Shown in pieces: positions 16,257-24,002 of a DNA stretch of 64,000 nt. The stretch's first letter is position 1; each line of letters opens with the position of its first letter. The notes beneath the pieces are model-generated. The model was not told the origin of the DNA. It saw only the letters and a list, made by a program, of their open reading frames with translations, and did no database searches. The DNA is from Ramlibacter lithotrophicus (GTDB lineage Bacteria; Pseudomonadota; Gammaproteobacteria; Burkholderiales; Burkholderiaceae_C), in contig NZ_VTOX01000010.1 of the NCBI RefSeq assembly GCF_012184415.1, positions 167,650 to 231,649 on the forward strand. The letters are read 5' to 3'. The position numbers were made by a program, and so were the translations under genes.

Positions 16257-17378
16257 TCAGTCCCCGTTCAGCGGGTAGGCGACGAAGGCGTGCTCGCAGG
16301 GCGGACCGTCGGCTACGTGCATCAGCCGCTCCTCGAGGTCGATGAGCACGGCGCCGGCGGTCATGGTGCGCCGCGCGGCCGCCTGGCGCGGGTCCGGATG
16401 GCGGCACAGCGCGTTGGGATGGCCGAAATGGTCGCTCATCGCGGCGGTCATCACCGCCATGTCGATGGCGTTGCCGCCGCGCTCCAGCAGGCGCCGCATG
16501 CGGGCGGCGCGGAACAAGGTGTGCGGCCCGACCTTCTCCATCTGCGACTCGCCGTGGCCGGCGCCGATGAAGTGGTTGGAATGCGTGACGATGCCGTCCG
16601 TGGGATACAGGTACGTGACGTGGTCGGGGCTGGTCTCCAGGTCGATGATCTCGCCTCCCGCCGCCCCGACGACGAAGTTGCCGGAGCAGGTGCGGCGGGT
16701 CTCCACCACCGGCCGCAGCGCGTCGTCGTAGCGGTCCGCGTCCAGCACTTCGCGGCAGCGCATGTGGAACGGCTTCTGGTACGGGTTGCGGCTGTCGTGG
16801 CTTGACGCGAGGCCGTTTTCCACGAGGCCGATGCCGCATTCGTTGACGCCCATCTTGCCGCCGACGATCCCGGCCTCGGTGAGGCACACCAGGCTGGGCC
16901 TGGACTTGCGCCGGATGCGCAGCACGAGGGTGCGGCGGTGCACGCCCTCCAGCCAGTCCCAGTTCTGTCCCAGCCAGTGGTGGCCGTTGGCCGAGCGCTC
17001 CGACAGGATGCCGAATGTGGTGCAGCCGCTGGCCTCGCCCGCGGCCTGGTCCTTCGAACGGGCGTCCTTGCCGTACAGCAGGAAGGCGATCTCGTAGCGC
17101 GCGTTCAGCAGCGCGATCGCGTCTTCGCCCTGGCCGCTGCCGGCGGCGATGCCGCGCATCTCCTCGACGTACTCGGCGTTCTGCCGCTCCATGGCGCGCA
17201 GCCAGTTGCGCGCCTCGTCCAGGGCGGCGCCGCGCGCCAGGCCCGAGGCCTCGAAGCGCGACAGGTAGGTCTCGAGGTTGGCCTGCACGTCGGCGGCATA
17301 AACCTTGCCGTGCAACAACCCGCGCTCGAACGCGTCTTCGCCCACCGTCAGGCTGGGCATGCGGTTCCTGGTCGTCAT
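16257..17378 (-). CDS. C45-family autoproteolytic acyltransferase/hydrolase (penicillin acyltransferase-like)
   Basis: A 373-residue Ntn-hydrolase of the acyl-CoA:6-aminopenicillanate acyltransferase group (peptidase C45). The expected self-cleavage site is Gly118-Cys119 in EASGCTTFGILS, making Cys119 the N-terminal nucleophile after processing. The following HHWLGQNWDWLEG and NECGIGLVENGL segments are family-typical. Such enzymes hydrolyse or transfer N-acyl groups on amino-acid-like or beta-lactam compounds. The ATG overlaps the isochorismatase-like gene stop (ATGA, 17375-17378). With the isochorismatase-like amidase next door it suggests stepwise removal of amide groups from an imported molecule (inference). 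Confidence 0.88.
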   Translation of the reverse strand: MTTRNRMPSLTVGEDAFERGLLHGKVYAADVQANLETYLSRFEASGLARGAALDEARNWLRAMERQNAEYVEEMRGIAAGSGQGEDAIALLNARYEIAFLLYGKDARSKDQAAGEASGCTTFGILSERSANGHHWLGQNWDWLEGVHRRTLVLRIRRKSRPSLVCLTEAGIVGGKMGVNECGIGLVENGLASSHDSRNPYQKPFHMRCREVLDADRYDDALRPVVETRRTCSGNFVVGAAGGEIIDLETSPDHVTYLYPTDGIVTHSNHFIGAGHGESQMEKVGPHTLFRAARMRRLLERGGNAIDMAVMTAAMSDHFGHPNALCRHPDPRQAAARRTMTAGAVLIDLEERLMHVADGPPCEHAFVAYPLNGD

Positions 17379-18070
17379 GCGGTCTCCACCTCCCGCGCCG
17401 CCGCGGCCGTCCCGTGCAGCGCGCCGATGACGTCGCGCGATTCCACGATCCAGCCGAGCGCCGCCTCGATCACCTTCAGGGCCGCCTCGTGGTACTCCGG
17501 GCCGTTCATGCTGGCGCAGACGTCCTTCATCAGCACCACGCGCAGGTCGCGGTTGAAGGCGTCGAAGCAGCTGCACAGGACGCAGTTGTTGGTGTTGACG
17601 CCGCCGATGACGAGCGTGTCGACGCGCAGGTTGCGCAGCAGCAGCTCCAGGTCGGTGTTGTCGAACGGGCTGTAGCGGTGCTTGAACACGGTGAAGTCGC
17701 CCGGCCGCGGCGCGAGCGGCGCGACCACCTCGGTCACGGGCGCGCCCTCGACCGCGAGCGACTTGCGCTGCTTGCCCAGCCCCGGCACCGCCTTGCGGTG
17801 CTGCGCCATCCAGAACGGGCTCTTGTTGTCGACGATCTCGCCGGTGCGCGGGTCCTGCCGGTGGTGGGTGCGCACGTAGATGACCGGCAGCCCGGCGGCG
17901 GCGAACGCCTCGCGCACGCCGACCGCGCGCTCGATGATCGCCTTCGCCGCGGACTCCTCGACCAGCATGTGGCCGATCGAGTGGTCCAGGTGCGAACGGT
18001 TCATGTCGACCAGCAGCAGTGCGCTGCGTGGCAGCCACGACGCGTCGAAGTCCTGCGCAGCGTCGCTCAT
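17375..18070 (-). CDS. Isochorismatase-family cysteine hydrolase
   Basis: A 231-residue isochorismatase-like hydrolase. The catalytic triad is visible: Asp22 in LLLVDMNRSH, Lys130 in TVFKHRYSPF and Cys163 in GGVNTNNCVLCSC, with the usual cis-peptide region GGVNTN before it. A cysteine triad points to an amidase (N-carbamoylsarcosine amidase, ureidoacrylate or nicotinamidase type) rather than true isochorismate hydrolysis. Both ends overlap neighbours by ATGA, so it is coupled to the ABC ATPase upstream and the C45 peptidase downstream. This tight coupling links transport directly to amide cleavage. Confidence 0.9.
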   Translation of the reverse strand: MSDAAQDFDASWLPRSALLLVDMNRSHLDHSIGHMLVEESAAKAIIERAVGVREAFAAAGLPVIYVRTHHRQDPRTGEIVDNKSPFWMAQHRKAVPGLGKQRKSLAVEGAPVTEVVAPLAPRPGDFTVFKHRYSPFDNTDLELLLRNLRVDTLVIGGVNTNNCVLCSCFDAFNRDLRVVLMKDVCASMNGPEYHEAALKVIEAALGWIVESRDVIGALHGTAAAAREVETA

Positions 18071-18891
18071 GCCATCACCTTGTACAGATCGCGGTTGATT
18101 TCCCCCACCAGCCGGATGAAACCGTCCGACAGCCTGGTTTCATGGGTGCGGGGACGCGGCAGGTCCACGTCGTAGACCTTGTGGATGCGTCCCGGGCGGG
18201 CCGTCATCAGCACCACCCGGTCGGACAGGAGCACGGCCTCGGACAGCGAGTGGGTCACGAAGACCACGGTCTTGCGATAGTGCTGCCAGATCCGCATCAG
18301 CTCGAACGCCATGCGGTCGCGCGTGATCTCGTCCAGCGCGGCGAACGGCTCGTCCATCAGCAGGATCGCCGGGTCGAGCACCAGCGCGCGGGCGAGCGCG
18401 GCGCGCTGCTGCATGCCGCCGGACAGCTGGTGCGGCAGCTTCCTCTCGAAGCCCTTGAGGCCCACCACTTCCAGCAGGGCGCCCACGTCCTGCCGCTTCG
18501 CGCCGCCGCCCTTGGCCGCGACCAGGTCCTCCAGCAGGCGCACGTTGCTCTCGATGTCGAGCCACGGCATGAGGTTGGCCTGCTGGAACACCAGGCCGAT
18601 GCGGCCGGCGCGGCGCAGCACGTCCGGTCCCGTGTCGCCGATGCGCACGTGGCCGCGGGTGGGCGGCATCAGGTCGGCCAGCACTTTCAGCAGCGTGCTC
18701 TTGCCGCACCCCGACGGGCCCACCAGCGACACGAACGAGCCTTGCGGAATCTCCAGGCTCACCGGCGCCAGCGCATGGACCGGCTCGCCGGAGCCCACGC
18801 CGTAGGTCACCTCGACCCCGCCGATGGAAATGCCGGTGCCCGGCAGCGGCGCCGCGCGGGCCGGCGCCGCTTCTGCAGTCATGGTGCTCAT
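18067..18891 (-). CDS. ABC transporter ATP-binding protein (nitrate/sulfonate/taurine type)
   Basis: A 274-residue ATPase with Walker A GPSGCGKST (residues 58-66), Q-loop VFQQANLMPW (101-110), signature LSGGMQQRAALARAL (156-170), Walker B ILLMDEPFAALDE (176-188) and H-loop FVTHSLSEAV. It belongs to the SsuB/TauB group that powers NMT1/SsuA-type importers. A second ATG three codons in is an alternative start. It follows the binding-protein gene by 8 bp and overlaps the isochorismatase gene, so one transcript carries permease, binding protein, ATPase and hydrolases. Confidence 0.93.
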   Translation of the reverse strand: MSTMTAEAAPARAAPLPGTGISIGGVEVTYGVGSGEPVHALAPVSLEIPQGSFVSLVGPSGCGKSTLLKVLADLMPPTRGHVRIGDTGPDVLRRAGRIGLVFQQANLMPWLDIESNVRLLEDLVAAKGGGAKRQDVGALLEVVGLKGFERKLPHQLSGGMQQRAALARALVLDPAILLMDEPFAALDEITRDRMAFELMRIWQHYRKTVVFVTHSLSEAVLLSDRVVLMTARPGRIHKVYDVDLPRPRTHETRLSDGFIRLVGEINRDLYKVMA

Positions 18892-18899
18892 CGCGTCCC

Positions 18900-19940
18900 T
18901 TACTTCGCCGGTGTCTTGATCTTGGCCGCCAGCGTCTTCGCCTCGTCGAGGCTGTCGATGATGGCGTTGGTGTACATCTCCTTCGGGCTCGGCGGCTTCG
19001 GCAGGTCACCCGACGCTGCGAGGATGTCGATGGAGGACTGCCACTTGGCGTCGGTCATCCTGCCGAAGCGCTCGCTGTAGTCCGGCACGTTGTAGAGGTC
19101 GTAGATCATCCGCAGCTTGCGCGACTCGAGCTTCAGGTCGCGGTCGGGCGAGACCTTCACGATCTCCTGCATCGCCGTCTCAACGTTGTCGTGGGCCCAG
19201 ATCAGGCTCTTCATGGTGGCCCGCACGAAGCGCTTGACCAGGTCGGGGTTCGACTTGAGCAGCGCATCGTTGGTGTAGATGACGGTGCCGTAGAACTTGA
19301 CGCCGTAATCGCGCACCGGCATCACGTTGACCGGGAAGCCGCGCATCTCCAGCGTCAGCGCCTGGCCGAACGAATAGCCGAAGAGGCCGTCGACCTGTCC
19401 CGCGGCGAGCATCTGGACTTCGGAGCCGCGCGCGACGTTCACCAGCTCCACGTCCTTGCGGGTCAGGCCGCCCTTGGCGAGCACCGGGTCCAGCATCCCG
19501 ACCACGTTGGCGGGAAACCATGCGATCCTGGCGCCCTTGAGCTTGTCCGGCCCTGTGATGCCGGTCTTCTTCAGGGAGATCACCGCGAACGGGTTGTCCG
19601 GCTGGTCGGCCATCACGGCAACGATCGGGATCCCGGAGCCGCGCGCCTTGACGAAGGCGTCGGCATTGGTGACGCCGAACTGCTCGCGGCCGCTGCCGAT
19701 GAACACCTCGTTCTGCTGGCCGCTCGACGGCGGGCGGATCTCCAGCTCGATTCCCTCCTGCGCATAGAAGCCCTGCGCCCTGCCGCCGAAGTACTGCGCG
19801 TGCATCCCCCATGGCGTGAAATTGATGCGCATGATCACCTTGTCCGCGGCACTGGCCGTGCTCACGGCCGCGAACGAGAGGCACAAGGCGGTGGCGGCGT
19901 GCAGCAGGTGCCGCAGTGATGATTGGCCGGTTCTGGTCAT
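18900..19940 (-). CDS. ABC transporter substrate-binding protein (NMT1/SsuA-like)
   Basis: A 346-residue periplasmic binding protein with a signal peptide (about residues 1-32, ending AAVSTASAADK). The mature start VIMRINFTPWGMHAQYFGG is nearly identical to the 12214-13251 paralogue; both share EGIELEIRPP, ARGSEVQMLAAGQ and KSNPDLVKRF. It lies between the permease and ATPase genes, so it is probably the importer's main receptor. The ATG at 19940 has AGGAGCG just upstream. The ligand is unknown; the group binds small sulfonates, pyrimidines and similar compounds. Confidence 0.92.
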   Translation of the reverse strand: MTRTGQSSLRHLLHAATALCLSFAAVSTASAADKVIMRINFTPWGMHAQYFGGRAQGFYAQEGIELEIRPPSSGQQNEVFIGSGREQFGVTNADAFVKARGSGIPIVAVMADQPDNPFAVISLKKTGITGPDKLKGARIAWFPANVVGMLDPVLAKGGLTRKDVELVNVARGSEVQMLAAGQVDGLFGYSFGQALTLEMRGFPVNVMPVRDYGVKFYGTVIYTNDALLKSNPDLVKRFVRATMKSLIWAHDNVETAMQEIVKVSPDRDLKLESRKLRMIYDLYNVPDYSERFGRMTDAKWQSSIDILAASGDLPKPPSPKEMYTNAIIDSLDEAKTLAAKIKTPAK

Positions 19941-20090
19941 GGTCGCTCCTGGGTTGGGAATCCGTGCATTGGTGCGGTCACGCTGCCTCGGGGGCGAAGT
20001 GGGGCGTGCCGCCTTGTCTCCGTAGAGCGGCGTCCGGTGCGTGCCGCCGCTCATGCATCTGTGGTCGCGCGGCCCGTGGCCGCGCCGCCG

Positions 20091-20915
20091 TCATATCTGC
20101 GACGTGGAGTCGTTGATCCCCGTGCGCCAGGAAATCCTGCGTTCGAGCCACGACATCACGTTGAAGAACGTCGTGCCGATGATCGCCAGCGCGATGATCG
20201 CGGCGAACGAGCGCGCCGTATTGAAGTTGAAGCTGCCGGACAGCACCAGGTAGCCCAGCCCGTTCGAGGCCGCCAGCCATTCGGCGACGATGGCGCCGAG
20301 CACGGCCAGGGTGGTGCCGATGCGCAGGCCGGCGAAGATGTACGGCACGGCGTAGGGCAGGCGCAGCTTCAGCAGCATCTGGCGTTCGGTGGCGTCGACG
20401 GAACGGAAGACGTCGGCCAGGCCGCGGTCGACCTCCTTGAAGCCGGCCATCGTGTTGATCACGATCGGGAAGAACGCGATCGACATCACCACCAGGATCT
20501 TGGAGCCGATCCCCGCGCCGACCCACACCAGGATCAGCGGCGCGATCGCGATCTTCGGCACGCTCTGCAGGCCGACGAAGATCGGCATGATCAGCCGTTC
20601 GACCAGCGGGAATCGGATCATCACCGCCGAGATCGCCAGCGCAAAAGCCACGGCCGCGGCGTAGCCGGTCAGGATCGCCCAGATGGTGGCGATCGAATGC
20701 ATCTGGATCAGCGCCCATTCGTCGATGGCGAGCCGCACGATCTCGCTCGGCGTCGGCAGCAGGAACCGCGGCACGTCGAAAAAGCGCACGGCGGCTTCCC
20801 ACACGATGACGAGGACCACGATCAGCAGGAGCGAACTCCAGCGTTCGAGGAATCGTCCCATCGACTGGCCGCCGCCCGCCAGGGGCAGCGGCTGCGCCTT
20901 TTCGAGAGCCTTCAT
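20091..20915 (-). CDS. ABC transporter permease (SsuC/TauC type)
   Basis: A 274-residue inner-membrane permease (BPD_transp_1) with about six transmembrane helices. The first is LLLIVVLVIVWEAAVRFF. The ATPase-contact EAA loop is DVFRSVDATERQMLLKLRLP, followed by AVPYIFAGLRIG. Start and length are normal for the nitrate/sulfonate/taurine group. The ATG at 20915 is 14 bp after the GntR stop, so it is probably cotranscribed with the regulator. A 150-bp gap with no clear gene separates it from the binding-protein gene; it contains two GGCGGCACGC-like direct repeats (minus strand) of unknown role. Confidence 0.92.
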   Translation of the reverse strand: MKALEKAQPLPLAGGGQSMGRFLERWSSLLLIVVLVIVWEAAVRFFDVPRFLLPTPSEIVRLAIDEWALIQMHSIATIWAILTGYAAAVAFALAISAVMIRFPLVERLIMPIFVGLQSVPKIAIAPLILVWVGAGIGSKILVVMSIAFFPIVINTMAGFKEVDRGLADVFRSVDATERQMLLKLRLPYAVPYIFAGLRIGTTLAVLGAIVAEWLAASNGLGYLVLSGSFNFNTARSFAAIIALAIIGTTFFNVMSWLERRISWRTGINDSTSQI

Positions 20916-20929
20916 CTTCTTGTCTCCTG

Positions 20930-21628
20930 CTATTTCGATACTGCCGTGGCGCTGCTGTCGAGCGCGGCCTCGGCGGCCAGGCTGCGCACCGCGTTCAACC
21001 CGTACTGGCTGTGGGCGGCCACGATCTCGCGCAGCCGGGCCAGGTCCTTGCTCTCGATGGCATCCACGATTTCGGTGTGCTGGCGCATCGATTCGCCCAG
21101 GAACCCCGGGCCTTTCTTGTAGACCAGCCGGCCGCGATCGGCCTGGCCCCAGAGGTCCTTGACCAGCGCCGCCATCTTCTGGTTGGGCGTCTTGTCCAGG
21201 ATGAAAGTGTGGAAACGCCGGTTGAGCCGGCCGTATTCCTGCGCCGCGTTCTGCTCGCCGAGCGTCCGCATTTCTGCCAGCATGTCGCGCAGCTTCGCGA
21301 TCATCACGGCGTCGATGTAAGGTGCCGCCGCCACCGTCGCCTCGGGCTCGAGGATGCTGCGGACCTCGGTCAGCTCCACCAGTTCGTCGATGTTGGGTGC
21401 GGAGACGAATGCGCCGGTGTGGGGAATCACGGTGATCAGCCCCTCGGCCTGGAGCGCCCGCAGCGCCTCGCGCACGGGGATTTCGCTGCAGCCGAACTCC
21501 TCGGAGATCGGCTTGAGCAGCAGCCGGGTGCCGGGAGCAAGGACGCCCGTGGAAATGCGGTCCCGCATCTCCTCCAGGATCACCTGGGCCCGGGTCCGGT
21601 AGTCCGGACGAATCACTTCCAAGGACAC
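20930..21628 (-). CDS. GntR-family (FadR subfamily) transcriptional regulator
   Basis: A 232-residue GntR regulator. The N-terminal winged helix reads ILEEMRDRISTGVLAPGTRL...EEFGCSEIPVREALRALQAE, and the C-terminal FCD all-helical ligand domain has VRSILEPEATVAAAPY and NRRFHTFILDKTPNQKM, with metal-binding-type His residues. I chose the GTG at 21626-21628 because GGAG sits six bases upstream and no ATG is near. It heads the minus-strand transport/hydrolase cluster and is divergent from the deacetylase operon. A palindrome next to its own promoter (21642-21653) suggests autoregulation, presumably relieved by the imported substrate or a breakdown product (inference). Confidence 0.92.
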   Translation of the reverse strand: MSLEVIRPDYRTRAQVILEEMRDRISTGVLAPGTRLLLKPISEEFGCSEIPVREALRALQAEGLITVIPHTGAFVSAPNIDELVELTEVRSILEPEATVAAAPYIDAVMIAKLRDMLAEMRTLGEQNAAQEYGRLNRRFHTFILDKTPNQKMAALVKDLWGQADRGRLVYKKGPGFLGESMRQHTEIVDAIESKDLARLREIVAAHSQYGLNAVRSLAAEAALDSSATAVSK

Positions 21629-21641
21629 GTGAACTCCATGT

Positions 21642-21679
21642 TTGTCCGGACAATATATGATATATCTTGACTCCGTCAA
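21642..21679 (-). promoter_or_regulatory. Sigma-70-like promoter with abutting GntR operator palindrome
   Basis: On the minus strand a TTGACG -35 (plus-strand 21674-21679) and a TATATT -10 (21652-21657) are separated by 16 bp, a good promoter for the gntR operon. Overlapping the -10 edge and the start-site region is the perfect 12-bp palindrome TTGTCCGGACAA (21642-21653). A second GTCCGGAC core lies inside the gene at 21602-21609, 42 bp (four helical turns) from the first core at 21644-21651. This fits a dimeric GntR repressor that can bind two sites on the same face of the DNA. The AT-rich ATATATGATATAT core could also serve the divergent deacetylase operon. Confidence 0.65.
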
Positions 21680-21787
21680 TGCCGTCTTCCCCGATCGCCA
21701 GCGCCTGGGCGCGCGGCAAGAATCGAAGGCCCCACGCCCGGCGCCGCCCTGCCGGGTTCGCGCTTTTCGATGGAAAGGGACCACCGC

Positions 21788-22645
21788 ATGCCACGCCACA
21801 TCGTCTGCCTCACGTTCGATTTCGACGCGCAATCCGGCTTCATCTCGCGCGGGCTGACGACCCCGACGCCGCTGTCGCGGGGCGAGTTCGGCATCGTCGG
21901 GGCCGCGCGCATCCTGGACCTGCTCAAGGCTCACGGCATCCGCAGCACCTGGTTCGTGCCGGGCTTCACCATCGAGACCTACCCCGCCGTGTGCGAAGCG
22001 CTGGTCAAGGCCGGCCACGAGATCGGCCACCACAGCTGGACCCACACGGCGCCGGCGTTGCAGACCCGGGAGCAGGAAGAAGAGGACATGGTCCGCGCCA
22101 ACGAGGCGATCCGGCGGCTCACCGGGAGCAAGGCGCGCGGCTACCGGTCGCCGGCCTGGGACCTCAGCGCCAACACCATCGACCTGCTGCTGGCCCAGGG
22201 GTTCGAGTACGACAGCAGCCTGATGGGCGCGGATTACCGGCCATACCGCGCGCGCCGCGGCGACGTCGTGGAACTGGGCAAGCCTCTTGGCTTCGGCGAG
22301 GAGACGTCGCTGGTGGAGATGCCGATCAGCTGGACGATGGACGACCACCCGCACTTCGAGTTCATGCGCCTGCCCAACTCGGTGATGCCCGGCCTGCAGT
22401 CGCCGCGCACGGTGCTGGAAGGCTGGCGCGACGAGTTCCTGTACATGAAGCAGAGCGTCGACTGGGGCGTGCTCACCTACACCATGCACCCTTACGTGAT
22501 CGGGCGCGGCTACCGCATGCTGCACTTCGAGCAATTGGTGGACCGGCTGGTGCACGAAGGCGCGGTATTCATGACGATGGAGGAGGCCGCCAGGGAGTCC
22601 CTGCCGCACATCGTCAAGCGGACCAACGACGCGGCGGCCTTCTGA
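21788..22645 (+). CDS. Polysaccharide deacetylase-family protein (NodB homology)
   Basis: A 285-residue carbohydrate-esterase-4 fold protein. The metal and catalytic motifs are LTFDFDAQSG (residues 8-17), GHEIGHHSWTHT (H-x3-H) and ARGYRSPAWD. The PuuE-type allantoinases and other C-N hydrolases use this fold, so the substrate need not be a polysaccharide; the absence of a signal peptide and the metabolic context favour a cytosolic amide hydrolase (inference). The ATG at 21788 has AAGGGA upstream; another ATG six codons earlier is possible. It opens a three-gene operon divergent from gntR. Confidence 0.88.
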   Translation: MPRHIVCLTFDFDAQSGFISRGLTTPTPLSRGEFGIVGAARILDLLKAHGIRSTWFVPGFTIETYPAVCEALVKAGHEIGHHSWTHTAPALQTREQEEEDMVRANEAIRRLTGSKARGYRSPAWDLSANTIDLLLAQGFEYDSSLMGADYRPYRARRGDVVELGKPLGFGEETSLVEMPISWTMDDHPHFEFMRLPNSVMPGLQSPRTVLEGWRDEFLYMKQSVDWGVLTYTMHPYVIGRGYRMLHFEQLVDRLVHEGAVFMTMEEAARESLPHIVKRTNDAAAF

Positions 22646-22647
22646 CG

Positions 22648-23688
22648 ATGGCGTCCCCGCAACAGACGGCAGCCGGTGCGGCCGCCGAGCCGATCGCCCT
22701 CGACGTCCACGCGCATCTCGTCCCGGTGCGGCACGAGCAGCTGGCGGCGCTGGACGGCGTCACCTGGGACGCGCAGCGGCGCGTGCTCGGCGTCGACGGC
22801 CACACCGTCGGCGTGCCCGCGCTCTACGACCCCGACGCACTGGTCGCCTGGATGGACAGTCACCAGGTGGCCAACGCCTGGATCTCGATCCCGCCGCCGT
22901 TCTACCGGCAGCAGCTCGCGCCGCAGGCCGCGCGACAGTGGATCGATTACCTCAACGACGGGCTGCAGGAGATCTGCGCCGGCCGTGGCGACCGCCTCGC
23001 GCCGCTGTTCCACCTGCCGGTGGAGCATCCCGAACTGGCCGCCAGGATCGCCGCGGAGCGCATCACGCGCCGAGCAAGAGGCTTTTCCATCGCCGCCGGC
23101 GGCGGCGCCACCCCGGTCTATTCCGACCCGCGGCTGGAGCCGCTGTGGACGGTGCTGGACGACGCGAACGCCTTTCTCTTCATCCATCCGGGCGCCTGCT
23201 GCGACGGGCGGCTGAAGGCGTTCTACCTGGACAACCTGGTCGGCAATCCGTACGAGACCTCGGTGGCGGCCGCGCACCTGATCTTCGGTGGCGTGTGCGA
23301 GCGCTTCCCCAACCTGCGGTTCTGCCTCGCCCACGGCGGCGGCGCGACGCCGATGCTGGCGGGGCGGCTGCAGCACGGCTATTCGACTGGGCGGGCCGGC
23401 ATAGACACCAGCCGCGCGGCGCCGCAGGCGCTGCTGGCGCGCTTCCATGCGGACTGCATCACGCACGACAACACGGCCCTCGCGTTCGCGGCCGCGACGT
23501 TCGGCGAGGAGCGCATCCTGTTCGGCTCCGACTGGCCGTTTCCCATGGGCGTCCTGGAACCCCGGCAGCAGCTCGACTCGCTGCCGCCGGGCCTGCGCCG
23601 CAGGATCTTCCGGGACAACGCGCACGCCTTGCGCTCGCAGTACCGCGAGCCGCGACCCGCCACCACCACGCCGGAGGTTCCTCGATGA
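22648..23688 (+). CDS. Amidohydrolase-family protein (ACMSD-like)
   Basis: A 346-residue metal-dependent amidohydrolase of the aminocarboxymuconate-semialdehyde-decarboxylase-like group (Amidohydro_2). The N-terminal metal motif is ALDVHAHLVP (H-x-H), a central block reads RFCLAHGGGATPM, and the C-terminal metal/catalytic Asp is in ILFGSDWPFPMG. Family members hydrolyse C-N bonds or decarboxylate unsaturated acids. It starts 2 bp after the deacetylase stop and its own stop overlaps the cupin start (ATGA at 23685-23688), so the three proteins are coproduced. It likely acts downstream of the deacetylase on the same substrate. Confidence 0.88.
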   Translation: MASPQQTAAGAAAEPIALDVHAHLVPVRHEQLAALDGVTWDAQRRVLGVDGHTVGVPALYDPDALVAWMDSHQVANAWISIPPPFYRQQLAPQAARQWIDYLNDGLQEICAGRGDRLAPLFHLPVEHPELAARIAAERITRRARGFSIAAGGGATPVYSDPRLEPLWTVLDDANAFLFIHPGACCDGRLKAFYLDNLVGNPYETSVAAAHLIFGGVCERFPNLRFCLAHGGGATPMLAGRLQHGYSTGRAGIDTSRAAPQALLARFHADCITHDNTALAFAAATFGEERILFGSDWPFPMGVLEPRQQLDSLPPGLRRRIFRDNAHALRSQYREPRPATTTPEVPR

Positions 23689-23978
23689 ATGCACCGCGTC
23701 CGCAGGCAGTCCCCAAGGTCCAGGTCGACAACGGGCGGGTCACCGTCACCGAATGGAACTTCGCGCCCGGCGCCGAGACCGGCTGGCATCGGCACGGGCT
23801 GGATTACGTCGTGGTGCCCGAGGCCGACGGCCGGCTCAGCATCGAAGTCCGCGACGGCACCAGTTCGGTCAGCGAGCTGAAGGCGCACCAGAGCTACTTC
23901 CGCTCCGCCGGGGTCGAGCACAACGTGATCAACGACGGCGCGGTGGCGTTCTCGTTCGTCGAGATCGAGATCAAGTGA
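23685..23978 (+). CDS. Small cupin-domain protein
   Basis: A 97-residue single cupin. Motif 1 is visible as GWHRHGLDYVVVPEADGRL and motif 2 as SYFRSAGVEHNVINDG, giving the His and Glu residues that bind the metal. Such small cupins are often isomerases, dioxygenase-like enzymes or ligand-binding accessory proteins. Translational coupling to the amidohydrolase gene argues for a role in the same pathway. The exact activity is not inferable. Confidence 0.85.
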   Translation: MNAPRPQAVPKVQVDNGRVTVTEWNFAPGAETGWHRHGLDYVVVPEADGRLSIEVRDGTSSVSELKAHQSYFRSAGVEHNVINDGAVAFSFVEIEIK

Positions 23979-24002
23979 CGGCCGCGGCCGGCCCGGGCCG
24001 CC

